DNA of 64,000 nt, taken from Acidovorax delafieldii. Its GTDB lineage: Bacteria; Pseudomonadota; Gammaproteobacteria; Burkholderiales; Burkholderiaceae_C. Shown here one piece after another: positions 54,576-62,438 of the stretch (position 1 is its first letter; each line of letters starts with the position of its first letter). The notes below the pieces were generated by a model that searched no databases, was not told the DNA's origin, and was given only the letters and a program-made list of their open reading frames with translations. A program made the translations under genes and the position numbers. Location of the stretch: positions 27,664 through 91,663 of the forward strand of contig DFQQ01000015.1 in NCBI GenBank assembly GCA_002377855.1, written 5' to 3'.

Positions 54576-56069
54576 ATGATTGACAACATCAGCTGGCTTG
54601 CGGTCTACCCTGAGATCGTGCTTCTTGTGATGGCCTGCGTGATTGCGCTGGTTGACTTGGGTGTGAACAGCCCCCGGCGCACTGCCACCTATGTGCTGAC
54701 CATGCTTACCTTGGCTGTAGTAGCAGCATTGGAGGGCGTGTACGCCAGCAGTGGCAACACCTTCTATGGCTTCGGAAACATGGTGGTCAGTGACGCCATG
54801 GGCAATTGGCTGAAGTGCTTCGCCACGATTGCAGTCATGGTGACCCTGGTGTACGGGCGTCCTTACGCAGCGGACCGTGACATGTTGCGCGGCGGTGAGA
54901 TGTTCACGTTGTCCATGTTCGCTCTGCTGGGCATGTTCATCATGATCTCGGGCAACAACTTCCTGGTGATTTACCTGGGCCTGGAGCTGTTGACGCTGTC
55001 GAGCTATGCCTTGGTAGCCCTGCGTCGCGATAACGCGACTGCGACGGAAGCTGCCATGAAGTATTTCGTGTTGGGGGCCATGGCCAGCGGTTTCCTTCTG
55101 TACGGCTTGTCCATGCTCTACGGCGCGACAGGTTCGCTGGACATTGGCCAAGTCTTCAAGGCGGTGCTGTCTGGCCAGATCAAACATCAAGTGCTGGTGT
55201 TTGGCTTGGTGTTTGTGGTGGCGGGCTTGGCGTTCAAGCTTGGTGTTGTTCCTTTCCACATGTGGATTCCAGACGTCTACCAAGGCGCACCCACAGCGGT
55301 CACCTTGATGATCGGTAGCGCACCCAAGCTGGCGGCGTTCGCCATCACCATGCGCCTTCTCGTGGATGGCCTGCTGCCGTTGGCTATTGACTGGCAGCAG
55401 ATGCTGGCTGTGCTGGCCATCGGTTCATTGCTGATTGGTAATCTGGCGGCCATTGCGCAGACCAACCTCAAGCGGATGCTGGCGTATTCGACTATTTCCC
55501 AGATGGGTTTTGTGTTGCTGGGCCTCTTGTCCGGTGTGATCAATGGGCAGGTCGACTCGGCGGTGGCAGAAAATGCCTACAGCGCTTCGATGTTCTATGT
55601 GGTGACTTATGTGCTGACCACGCTCGCCACCTTCGGTGTCATTCTTCTGCTGGCCCGCGAAGGGTTTGAGAGTGAGGAGATTTCTGACCTTGCGGGCCTC
55701 AACCAGCGCAGCCCACTGTACGCTGGCGTGATGGCCGTTTGCCTGTTTTCTATGGCTGGTATTCCTCCGCTCGTGGGCTTTTATGCCAAGCTGGCTGTGC
55801 TTCAGTCGCTCTTGGCATCGGGCCAAGCGTTGTACATCGCCTTGGCAGTATTTGCGGTGGTCATGTCTTTGATTGGCGCTTTCTACTATCTTCGGGTCGT
55901 CAAGGTCATGTATTTCGACGCACCTTTGACCGCTACCAGCGTCTCGGCTCCGCTGGACGTGCGCGTGGTGTTGACGGTGAATGGTGCGCTGGTGCTGGTC
56001 TTGGGACTGCTGCCTGGTGGTCTGATGGCTCTGTGTGCCAACGCCATCGTGCGTGCCCTCGCGACTTGA
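54576..56069 (+). CDS. nuoN: NADH-quinone oxidoreductase subunit N
   Basis: ND2-family proton-pumping subunit, 497 aa with about 14 helices. Motifs are YLGLELLTLSSYALVALRRDN, KLGVVPFHMWIPDVYQGAPT (conserved Lys) and QTNLKRMLAYSTISQMGFV. It is the last complex I gene; all 14 are present and intact. The gene for a DUF2818 protein starts 8 bp later. Confidence 0.97.
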   Translation: MIDNISWLAVYPEIVLLVMACVIALVDLGVNSPRRTATYVLTMLTLAVVAALEGVYASSGNTFYGFGNMVVSDAMGNWLKCFATIAVMVTLVYGRPYAADRDMLRGGEMFTLSMFALLGMFIMISGNNFLVIYLGLELLTLSSYALVALRRDNATATEAAMKYFVLGAMASGFLLYGLSMLYGATGSLDIGQVFKAVLSGQIKHQVLVFGLVFVVAGLAFKLGVVPFHMWIPDVYQGAPTAVTLMIGSAPKLAAFAITMRLLVDGLLPLAIDWQQMLAVLAIGSLLIGNLAAIAQTNLKRMLAYSTISQMGFVLLGLLSGVINGQVDSAVAENAYSASMFYVVTYVLTTLATFGVILLLAREGFESEEISDLAGLNQRSPLYAGVMAVCLFSMAGIPPLVGFYAKLAVLQSLLASGQALYIALAVFAVVMSLIGAFYYLRVVKVMYFDAPLTATSVSAPLDVRVVLTVNGALVLVLGLLPGGLMALCANAIVRALAT

Positions 56070-56076
56070 GGATCTT

Positions 56077-56382
56077 GTGTCACAAACTGGTGCCATCTGG
56101 TTGGTCATTCTGGCAGCGCTGGTCGCCGCCAACCTGCCGTTTATGAACCAGCGGGTGGGTTTGGTGGGACCTGTTGCCCTTCCACGCAAGAGCCTCTTCA
56201 TCCGGTTGGTTGAGCTGGTTGCCTTGTATTTGCTGGTGGGCGGTATTGCCATGCTGCTGGAACGGCGCGCTGGGCAAAATGCTCCCCAGGGGTGGGAGTT
56301 CTACGCCATCACGGGCACTTTGTTCCTCACGCTGGCGTTTCCAGGCTTCGTATACCGCTACCTGTTGCGCCGCCACGGCTGA
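56077..56382 (+). CDS. DUF2818 family membrane protein
   Basis: A 101-aa protein with three hydrophobic helices (GAIWLVILAALVAANLPF, VELVALYLLVGGIAMLL, TGTLFLTLAFPGFVYRYLL). The NLPFMNQR segment and the basic C terminus YLLRRHG fit DUF2818, which commonly follows nuoN in betaproteobacteria. The start is GTG at 56077 with GAGGA 4 bp upstream, overlapping the end of nuoN's stop region. A role in complex I assembly or stability is possible but only positional. Confidence 0.88.
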   Translation: MSQTGAIWLVILAALVAANLPFMNQRVGLVGPVALPRKSLFIRLVELVALYLLVGGIAMLLERRAGQNAPQGWEFYAITGTLFLTLAFPGFVYRYLLRRHG

Positions 56383-56410
56383 ACGTGCCTGACCCCGAGC
56401 GGTTGTCGTC

Positions 56411-56875
56411 ATGAAGGTGTTGGATCTGCATTGCCGCAGCGACCATGTTTTTGAAGGCTGGTTCGCGTCCGAAGACGACTACCAAGCCCAACTCGCGCGT
56501 GGGCTGGTTCAATGCCCAATGTGTGGCGACGACCAAATAGGTAAGCGGCTGAGCGCTCCGCGTCTGAACTTGGGGGCATCTCCATCAACCAGCAAAGCCG
56601 CGTCTGCCCATCCTGACGCTTCGCCTGCCAATGCTCCAGCCCCCGCTCTTGGCTCGTCTCACGCTGCTGATTGGCTCCATCGGATGCGGCGGGCGGTAGC
56701 GCAGTCTGAAGACGTCGGGGACCGCTTTGCCGACGAGGCGCGAAAGATGCACACGGGTGAAGCAGACGAGCGTGCCATTCGCGGGCATGCCACGCTAAAC
56801 CAGACCCTGCAGTTGTTGGAAGAAGGCATCCCCGTGCTGCCCTTGCCTCCCGCGCTGAAGGAGCCACTTCAGTAG
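56411..56875 (+). CDS. DUF1178 family protein
   Basis: A 154-aa soluble protein of unknown function. The N-terminal half looks like a small zinc-ribbon: Cys8 (LDLHCRSDHVFEGWF) with Cys36 and Cys39 (QCPMCGDD). An Ala/Ser/Pro linker leads to a helical part with DVGDRFADEARKMHTGEADERAIRG, a DUF1178 signature. It follows the DUF2818 gene by 28 bp and is likely the last gene of the nuo transcript. No terminator is evident after it. Confidence 0.9.
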   Translation: MKVLDLHCRSDHVFEGWFASEDDYQAQLARGLVQCPMCGDDQIGKRLSAPRLNLGASPSTSKAASAHPDASPANAPAPALGSSHAADWLHRMRRAVAQSEDVGDRFADEARKMHTGEADERAIRGHATLNQTLQLLEEGIPVLPLPPALKEPLQ

Positions 56876-57174
56876 GCTTTCAGCGGTGCACTCGCCTGGG
56901 GCCGAACACGAGGTGCGTCGCAACTTTCATCTCTGCATTCACTGGCAACCGTTGACCAGGGTAGGCCGTATCGTGCGCCTACGCGGTCTGCCCGCTACGG
57001 CCTCGCTGCGCCTCTTTCCGCGCTGTGGCTTGGCACAGCTCCCTTGCGGTCGTATCTACACAGTTGTTTGCAATGCGTTGCTGTGCAGCCACGATGGTTG
57101 CGCCGTAGAAATGCCTACATACAAACAGGAGAGTGCACCCGATAATTTTCAAATACTTACACCAGGGGTTTCCT
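56876..57174. other. Intergenic region before the chemoreceptor gene
   Basis: About 300 bp of GC-rich DNA. The only clear signal is a sigma-28-like -10 box, CCCGATAA, at 57138-57145. A poor -35 (ATAC in place of TAAA) lies 15 bp before it. No gene or terminator is recognised. Confidence 0.5.
57119..57145 (+). promoter_or_regulatory. Sigma-28 (flagellar/chemotaxis) promoter candidate
   Basis: The -10 element CCCGATAA (57138-57145) matches GCCGATAA at 7 of 8 positions and is 30 bp before the chemoreceptor ATG. The -35 ATAC at the right spacing matches TAAA poorly, so this is tentative. Confidence 0.4.
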
Positions 57175-59040
57175 ATGTTTCAAACCTTGCGTGCCCGCCT
57201 GATCGCCATTTGCGTTGCGATTACCGTTTTTTCGTTGCTGACGCTGGCCCTCGCCACACTTTTTGTGGTTCGCAAGGACACGCTGGTGCAAATTGATGAC
57301 CGTGTGGGTCAGCTCACGCGAACCCATGCCAATGAACTTGCCGAATGGGTGCGCGAGAAGCAGCGCATCACTGGTTCACTGAAGCTTGCTGTCGGGCAGG
57401 CCGAGCCTGTGCCTTTTCTGCTGGCCGCCAAGCAAGCCGGTGCGTTTGACGACACCTACTTCGTGTATGCGGACAAACGGAATATTTTTTCTCACCCCAT
57501 GCCCGAAGGCTACGACGGCACGGCGCGGCCTTGGTACAAGCAGGCAGTTCAAACCGGCGGCCCCGCGCTGACCCCAGCCTACGTCGACGCAAGTACGGGC
57601 AAGCTCACCATCAGCTTTGTGGAGCCTGTGGGCCCCGCCGGGCAGCCGACCGCGGTAGTGGGCACTGACATGCACCTGGACACTGTCACCAAGAAAGTTG
57701 GCGCCATTCGTCCGATTGCAAAGAGCTTTGCATTCTTGGTGGATGGCGAAGGCAAGCTGCTGGCCCACCCCAAGGCCGATCTGGCCCTGAAGCCTGCCTC
57801 GGACATCGGCAAGGGTATCGACTCGGCCATGCTCGCCAAGCTGGCCAGCGATGGGGCTCGCGCCGACGTGCTCATAGATGGTGCAGATCAGATGCTCTAT
57901 GCGGCAAAGGTGGAAGGAACCCCGTGGACCCTGGCCATCGCTATCGACCGTTCCGAGGCTACTCACGCGGTGACGGTGCTGCTGCAAATCGCAGCGGTGA
58001 TCACCGTGCTCAGCGTACTCGTGGCTGTGGCGTTGCTGACAGCAGCAGTGAGCCAGCAACTGCGCCGCCTGGGGTTGGTGAGTGATGCCTTGCGCGACAT
58101 TGCCTCGGGTGAGGGCGATCTGACGCGCCGCCTCGCCACGCAGGGCAATGACGAATTGGCGGCCATCGCCGCGTCGTTCAACCAGTTTGTGGACAAGATC
58201 GCCAAGGTGTTGGTGAGCATCCGTGAATCGTCGGAATCGGTCCGCCTGGCATCCACCGAGATTGCCAGCGGCAACCAAGACTTGTCGGCACGCACCGAAC
58301 AGCAAGCGGGGTCCCTCGAAGAAACTGCTGCCGCCATGGAGGAACTGACCGCCACAGTGCAGCAGAACGCAGCCAACGCGCGGCAAGCCAACGAACTGGC
58401 CACGGGTGCGTCGCAGGTGGCATCGCACGCCAGCACGGTGGTCGGGCAGGTGGTGGACACCATGGGCGGCATCGATGCGTCGGCTCGCAAGATCGTGGAC
58501 ATCATCGGGGTGATTGATGGCATCGCTTTCCAGACCAATATCCTGGCGTTGAATGCGGCCGTCGAAGCCGCTCGCGCCGGTGAACAGGGTCGCGGTTTCG
58601 CCGTGGTGGCGTCAGAAGTGCGTACGCTGGCCCAGCGCAGCGCCACGGCCGCCAAGGAGATCAAGGAACTGATCAGTGAATCGGCCTCTCAGGTTGAAGC
58701 GGGCAGCAAGCTGGTGCAAGAGGCTGGTGCCACCATGGACAAGGTGGTGGACAGCGTCCGCAAGGTCACCACCATCGTGGCCGATATCAGCCTTGCCAGC
58801 CAAGAGCAGAGCACAGGTATTGCCGAGGTCGGTAGCGCTGTCACGTTGATGGACCAGGCCACCCAGCAAAACGCTGCATTGGTCGAGCAAGCCACCGCCG
58901 CAGCGCAGTCCCTGCAGCACCAGGCCGTGGCGCTGGCCGATGCCGTTGCCGGCTTCAAGCTGGACCACGGAGCGCCAGGTTCTTGGGGCAGCAGTGCCGC
59001 GCCTCAGCGGGGCCAAGCCCTCGCATTGACCAAAGATTGA
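57175..59040 (+). CDS. Methyl-accepting chemotaxis protein (dCache type)
   Basis: A transmembrane chemoreceptor of 621 aa. TM1 lies near residues 10-30 and is followed by a periplasmic double-Cache-like sensor (about 35-275) with HPMPEGYDGTARPWYKQA and PAYVDASTGKLTISFVEPV. TM2 is near 278-300, then HAMP (DALRDIASGEGDLTRRLA). The coiled-coil signalling domain has the invariant tip IDGIAFQTNILALNAAVEAA and EVRTLAQRSATAAKEIK. There is no C-terminal CheR/CheB pentapeptide. The ligand is unknown; dCache domains often bind amino acids or small organic acids. AGGGG precedes the ATG at 57175. Confidence 0.94.
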   Translation: MFQTLRARLIAICVAITVFSLLTLALATLFVVRKDTLVQIDDRVGQLTRTHANELAEWVREKQRITGSLKLAVGQAEPVPFLLAAKQAGAFDDTYFVYADKRNIFSHPMPEGYDGTARPWYKQAVQTGGPALTPAYVDASTGKLTISFVEPVGPAGQPTAVVGTDMHLDTVTKKVGAIRPIAKSFAFLVDGEGKLLAHPKADLALKPASDIGKGIDSAMLAKLASDGARADVLIDGADQMLYAAKVEGTPWTLAIAIDRSEATHAVTVLLQIAAVITVLSVLVAVALLTAAVSQQLRRLGLVSDALRDIASGEGDLTRRLATQGNDELAAIAASFNQFVDKIAKVLVSIRESSESVRLASTEIASGNQDLSARTEQQAGSLEETAAAMEELTATVQQNAANARQANELATGASQVASHASTVVGQVVDTMGGIDASARKIVDIIGVIDGIAFQTNILALNAAVEAARAGEQGRGFAVVASEVRTLAQRSATAAKEIKELISESASQVEAGSKLVQEAGATMDKVVDSVRKVTTIVADISLASQEQSTGIAEVGSAVTLMDQATQQNAALVEQATAAAQSLQHQAVALADAVAGFKLDHGAPGSWGSSAAPQRGQALALTKD

Positions 59041-59061
59041 GCGCTCCGCGGCCCTCGCCGC

Positions 59062-59227
59062 CTAGGGACCCTCTGCACGAATCACGCGCCGTGTCCATTG
59101 CGGTCTCGGACGGTCTGCGGCGTTGCAAATACTCGCAATAGCTACGGCTATTGCTGTGTTTTGCGCTTGCAGCCCATCCCGATCCGCAGTGCACACTTAC
59201 CGCTCGATTCGTGCAGAGGGTCCCTAG
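59062..59227. repeat. MITE-like inverted-repeat element, copy 3 (perfect ends)
   Basis: A 166-bp element beginning 21 bp after the chemoreceptor stop. The 22-bp ends at 59062-59083 and 59206-59227 are perfect inverted repeats (ctagggaccctctgcacga... and ...tgcagagggtccctag). The centre is GCAATAGC-TACG-GCTATTGC. The outermost bases are CTAG on both sides. The inner arms also pair partly, so the whole element can fold into one long hairpin. There is no coding content. Confidence 0.88.
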
Positions 59228-59254
59228 AGCGGGGACCGCAAGCCATTCCAAAAG

Positions 59255-59281
59255 CCTCTGGCCACCAGCCGCAGGTTTTTT
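59255..59281 (+). terminator. Rho-independent terminator downstream of the chemoreceptor
   Basis: CCTCTGGC pairs with GCCGCAGG (one mismatch, one wobble) around CACCA, then six T. It lies beyond the inverted-repeat element, so the element would be part of the chemoreceptor transcript unless it terminates itself. Confidence 0.65.
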
Positions 59282-59335
59282 GATCAGCTCAGTTGGGGAG
59301 TTGCAGCAGGGCTGAGGGTACCAGGCTGCGCCGCG

Positions 59336-60493
59336 TCACAGCTGCATGGCCCTGGCGTAGCCTGTCATTTCAAGGTACCCGCGTCCGGCCACCCGACCGT
59401 CGGCGTGGGTCAGGTCAGACAACCCCTCCCAATACACCGCCCCGGTCGAGGCACTGCTGTCCAGCTCCTGCGCGTCCAGCACCGCTGTCACGGTATAGGT
59501 GCCCGCTGGCGTTTGCACCTCCCACTGCACGGGATAACGTGCGCCGCTATGGGCGCTGCTCCACCAGCGCAGTGGGCGCCAGACCACTTCGGCATCCGAG
59601 AACACACGCGTGGCTTGGCCCAAGCCCCTGAACGAGCCGCCCGCCCACAAAGCCGAGCCATCCGCACGCCGCAGCCTGAAGACCGTCAGCGCGCTGCCGT
59701 CGTGCAGATTCATCCCAATCCAGTCCCACCCTACGGCATCGGCAGCCAGCAGGGCCTCGCTCCATTCGTGGTCCATCCAGGCGCGCGCAGGCTTGCCCAG
59801 ATCGATGGGCAGTGTGCGCCCCTCCACCACGATGCTGCCGCTCACCGCCAGCTGCGGCTCGCTGTAGTAATAGCTCGCCTGCTCGGCCAGCGGGCCCTTG
59901 CGCGACAGGCCCTGCTGGCCTTGCAGCAGAACAGGCTGCGTGGCGTCAAACTGCAGTTGCAAGCCGAATTGTTCGCCCACCACCCGCGCCGTGTAGCGGC
60001 TGGCAGTTGACGTGGTGCTGCTGGGCGCGGTGGCCTGCCGCTGCAAATGCCAGTCGCGCAGTCGCACAGCCGTATCGGTCTCGCTGGCCTCGGCCACGCC
60101 AAACCCGGCGCGAGCAACACGCTGGTCGTGCAGTAGCTTGCGCCCCTGCACATCGGTGATGGCGGCATGGGCAAACAGCAGTTGCTTGGCGGCAAACGCC
60201 GACTGCATGGTCTGCGCAGCGTCCATCCGCGATCGGAAAAACGTCACCTGAAACCCCCAGGGCCTGCCCCCCGCAAAAGCGTGGCCCGTGATGTACCACC
60301 ATTCGGTGCGCAGGTCCGGATGGCTGCCGTGGTCGCGCGGGAACTGCAATGCCTTCGCCGGAAGTGAGAAGGCATTGCCCGCTGTAGCGCCACTGGCCGC
60401 CGCCAGCGCCCATGCCATCCACTGCCGTCGACCAGGGCGACGAGGCATGCCTTTGGCCAAGAAGGCATCCTGCAAGGGGGGCAGGCCGGTCAT
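59336..60493 (-). CDS. Lipocalin-like / carotenoid 1,2-hydratase (AttH) family protein
   Basis: A 385-aa exported protein with two lipocalin-like halves. The N terminus is a Tat/Sec-like signal (MPRRPGRRQWMAWALAAASG). Family segments are HPDLRTEWWYITGHAFAG, FGFQVTFFR-like WGFQVTFFRSRMD, ARAWMDHEWSEALLA and GWDWIGMNLHDGSALTVFRLR. AttH-type proteins often accompany a FtsX-like ABC permease, and one is found at 62439. The start at 60493 lies 4 bp after the cysteine synthase-family gene. Biochemical role is uncertain; carotenoid hydration is unlikely without carotenoid genes. Confidence 0.88.
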   Translation of the reverse strand: MTGLPPLQDAFLAKGMPRRPGRRQWMAWALAAASGATAGNAFSLPAKALQFPRDHGSHPDLRTEWWYITGHAFAGGRPWGFQVTFFRSRMDAAQTMQSAFAAKQLLFAHAAITDVQGRKLLHDQRVARAGFGVAEASETDTAVRLRDWHLQRQATAPSSTTSTASRYTARVVGEQFGLQLQFDATQPVLLQGQQGLSRKGPLAEQASYYYSEPQLAVSGSIVVEGRTLPIDLGKPARAWMDHEWSEALLAADAVGWDWIGMNLHDGSALTVFRLRRADGSALWAGGSFRGLGQATRVFSDAEVVWRPLRWWSSAHSGARYPVQWEVQTPAGTYTVTAVLDAQELDSSASTGAVYWEGLSDLTHADGRVAGRGYLEMTGYARAMQL

Positions 60494-60497
60494 TGCG

Positions 60498-61556
60498 TCA
60501 CCCCATCTGTGTTGCAAGGCGCTGCTGCGCCTCGGTGCAGTCACCCATGGTGGCCGACACCCAGTCGCAGTTGTAGTACGTGGGCAAATAGCGCTCCCCC
60601 GCATCGCACAGCAGCGACAGGATCGAGCCGCTCTCGCCCCGCTCACGCATCTCATGCGCCAGCGCCAGCATGGCCACAAAATTGGTGCCTGTGGACGGCC
60701 CCACACGCCGCCCCAGCAGTTGCGACAGCACCCGCATGGCCGCGACCGAATCCACATCGGCCACATCCACCATGCGGTCTACCAGCGTGCGGACAAAGCT
60801 GGGCTCCACCCGTGGGCGGCCAATGCCCTCGATGCGCGAGCCCGGGGCCGTCAGGCTGGCATCGCCCGTGCGGTGGTAGGCGCTGAACACCGAGCCCGCC
60901 GGGTCGGCCACGCACACCTGCGTGGCGTGCCGCTGGTAGCGCACATAGCGGCCAATGGTGGCGCTGGTGCCGCCCGTGCCCGCGCCCACCACAATCCAGC
61001 GCGGCACCGGGTGCCGCTCGCGCGCCATCTGGGTGAACATGCTCTCGGCAATGTTGTTGTTGCCCCGCCAGTCGGTGGCCCGCTCGGCATAGGTGAACTG
61101 GTCCATGTAATGCCCACCCGTCTCCGCCGCCACTGCGCGGGCTGCGGCATAGACCTCACCCGCACTCTCCACCAGATGGCAGCGCCCGCCGTGAAACTCG
61201 ATCTGCGCAATCTTCTCGGGCGAAGTGCTGCGCGGCATCACCGCCACAAACGGCAAGCCCAGCAGCCGCGCAAAGTAGGCCTCGCTCACCGCCGTGGAGC
61301 CGCTCGATGCCTCCACCACCGTCGAGCCCTCATGCAGCCACCCATTGCACAGCGCATACAAAAACAGCGACCGCGCCAGCCGGTGCTTCAGGCTGCCCGT
61401 GGGGTGCGTGGACTCGTCCTTGAGGTACAGGTCAATGCCGTGCGCAGCAAAGGCGGGCAGGCGCAGCGGGATCAGGTGGGTGTCGGCGCTGCGCTGGTAG
61501 TCGGCTTCGATGCGGGCGATGGCTTCGTGGAGCCAGGGGGATGGAGTCTGAATCAT
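60498..61556 (-). CDS. PLP-dependent cysteine synthase family protein (Cds1-like)
   Basis: A fold-type II PLP enzyme of 352 aa. Lys57 in HPTGSLKHR is the predicted Schiff-base lysine. The substrate loop EASSGSTAVSEAYFARLLG and the phosphate-binding VGAGTGGTSATIGRY are present. The sequence resembles the Cds1 L-cysteine desulfhydrase/cysteine synthase-like group more than CysK or CysM; the reaction is therefore beta-elimination or replacement at cysteine or serine, not settled here. The ATG at 61556 is clear. It is followed 4 bp later by the AttH-like gene. Confidence 0.9.
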   Translation of the reverse strand: MIQTPSPWLHEAIARIEADYQRSADTHLIPLRLPAFAAHGIDLYLKDESTHPTGSLKHRLARSLFLYALCNGWLHEGSTVVEASSGSTAVSEAYFARLLGLPFVAVMPRSTSPEKIAQIEFHGGRCHLVESAGEVYAAARAVAAETGGHYMDQFTYAERATDWRGNNNIAESMFTQMARERHPVPRWIVVGAGTGGTSATIGRYVRYQRHATQVCVADPAGSVFSAYHRTGDASLTAPGSRIEGIGRPRVEPSFVRTLVDRMVDVADVDSVAAMRVLSQLLGRRVGPSTGTNFVAMLALAHEMRERGESGSILSLLCDAGERYLPTYYNCDWVSATMGDCTEAQQRLATQMG

Positions 61557-61688
61557 GGAGGATTGGTTGTGTCTTGCCGTGATGCTGAAGATGGTTCAAT
61601 CTCAACGGCAGTTGGTCTTGCAATTTTTTGATACTTGCCTTGTTGGCCCGATCGGGGCTTTAACTGGCATGAAATCAGAAGGAACATC

Positions 61689-62039
61689 TCACAGTGTTCC
61701 CTCTGCCTTTCTGTAGAGCATGCTCGATAGAAAAGCGAGACAGATTGCAGCTCCTGAGGACACGAAAGCAGCGAGGGTGAGGAATGCGCAGGCTGTGAAT
61801 CCCGACAGGAATAGAAGCGAGGCGGCCGAGGATTTGCGAAGCACAGTAACAACAAAGGCAATGTAAACGCTTAAAGCGGATGCTGGCCATGCTGCCCATA
61901 GATTCTTGGAGATAGCTCGAAACCCCGGGAGGGGATTGGAGTCGGGTTCAAGCCAAGTACCCCAAACCGCCGAAAACAAAAAAACCACTGCAACTGCGCA
62001 GGCGAATAATTTTTCTGACCGTGAAAAGAGTGACTTCAT
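61689..62039 (-). CDS. Hypothetical small membrane protein (116 aa)
   Basis: Unknown function. It has about four hydrophobic helices: LFACAVAVVFLFSAVWGTWL, AWPASALSVYIAFVVTVL and two from SAASLLFLSGFTACAFLTLA to CLAFLSSMLYRK. The ATG at 62039 gives a basic N terminus (MKSLFSRSEK); ATG at 62069 is also in frame. The gene is visibly AT-richer than the flanking genes and interrupts the usual neighbourhood of permease, AttH and cysteine synthase-family genes. It may be recently acquired. Confidence 0.6.
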   Translation of the reverse strand: MKSLFSRSEKLFACAVAVVFLFSAVWGTWLEPDSNPLPGFRAISKNLWAAWPASALSVYIAFVVTVLRKSSAASLLFLSGFTACAFLTLAAFVSSGAAICLAFLSSMLYRKAEGTL

Positions 62040-62098
62040 TGCTATGGGATGTAAGGCGGTCTTTGCCATGATTCTTTAGCTTGCCTGCTTGGTTGGGA

Positions 62099-62332
62099 CT
62101 AGAGCGATGTTGGAGTGAGCTTGCAAGGCCACTGAAATTCATTTGGACCGACTTTTCTGAACAAGATTGTCGAAAAGTACCCGCCCAAAAACCAAAAAGA
62201 TGGACGTCCAGATAGACCCATGCGGAGTGCAATAGCTCTTCCGCCCAGCAAATTTCCGATGATTTTTAACGCGACGTTGGAGGCTGAGAAAAATAATCCA
62301 ATGGCAAGGATGGACTTCTTTGCTTTGGTCAT
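62099..62332 (-). CDS. Hypothetical small membrane protein (77 aa)
   Basis: Unknown function. It is a basic protein with two hydrophobic segments (ILAIGLFFSASNVALKIIG, then FWFLGGYFSTILF) and conserved-looking glycines (NLLGGRAIALRMG). It starts with an ATG at 62332 and lies 59 bp before the next small gene on the same strand. Its AT-rich codon use matches that gene. It could be a real short gene or decayed DNA. Confidence 0.45.
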   Translation of the reverse strand: MTKAKKSILAIGLFFSASNVALKIIGNLLGGRAIALRMGLSGRPSFWFLGGYFSTILFRKVGPNEFQWPCKLTPTSL

Positions 62333-62438
62333 ATGGGCTCAAGACATGTGTCTTGCAGAACCTGAGAAATGAGCTTCCTAGTGGGGGGCAGAGTTGCCAA
62401 AGGTGCTTGAGTCAGCTGCTGCAGTTGCCACCTGGCCC

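Noticed and set aside
60288..61631. A 447-codon plus-strand open frame across the cysteine synthase-family gene
   Set aside because: Antisense to a clear PLP enzyme; composition is Arg/His/Ala-rich as in other shadows.
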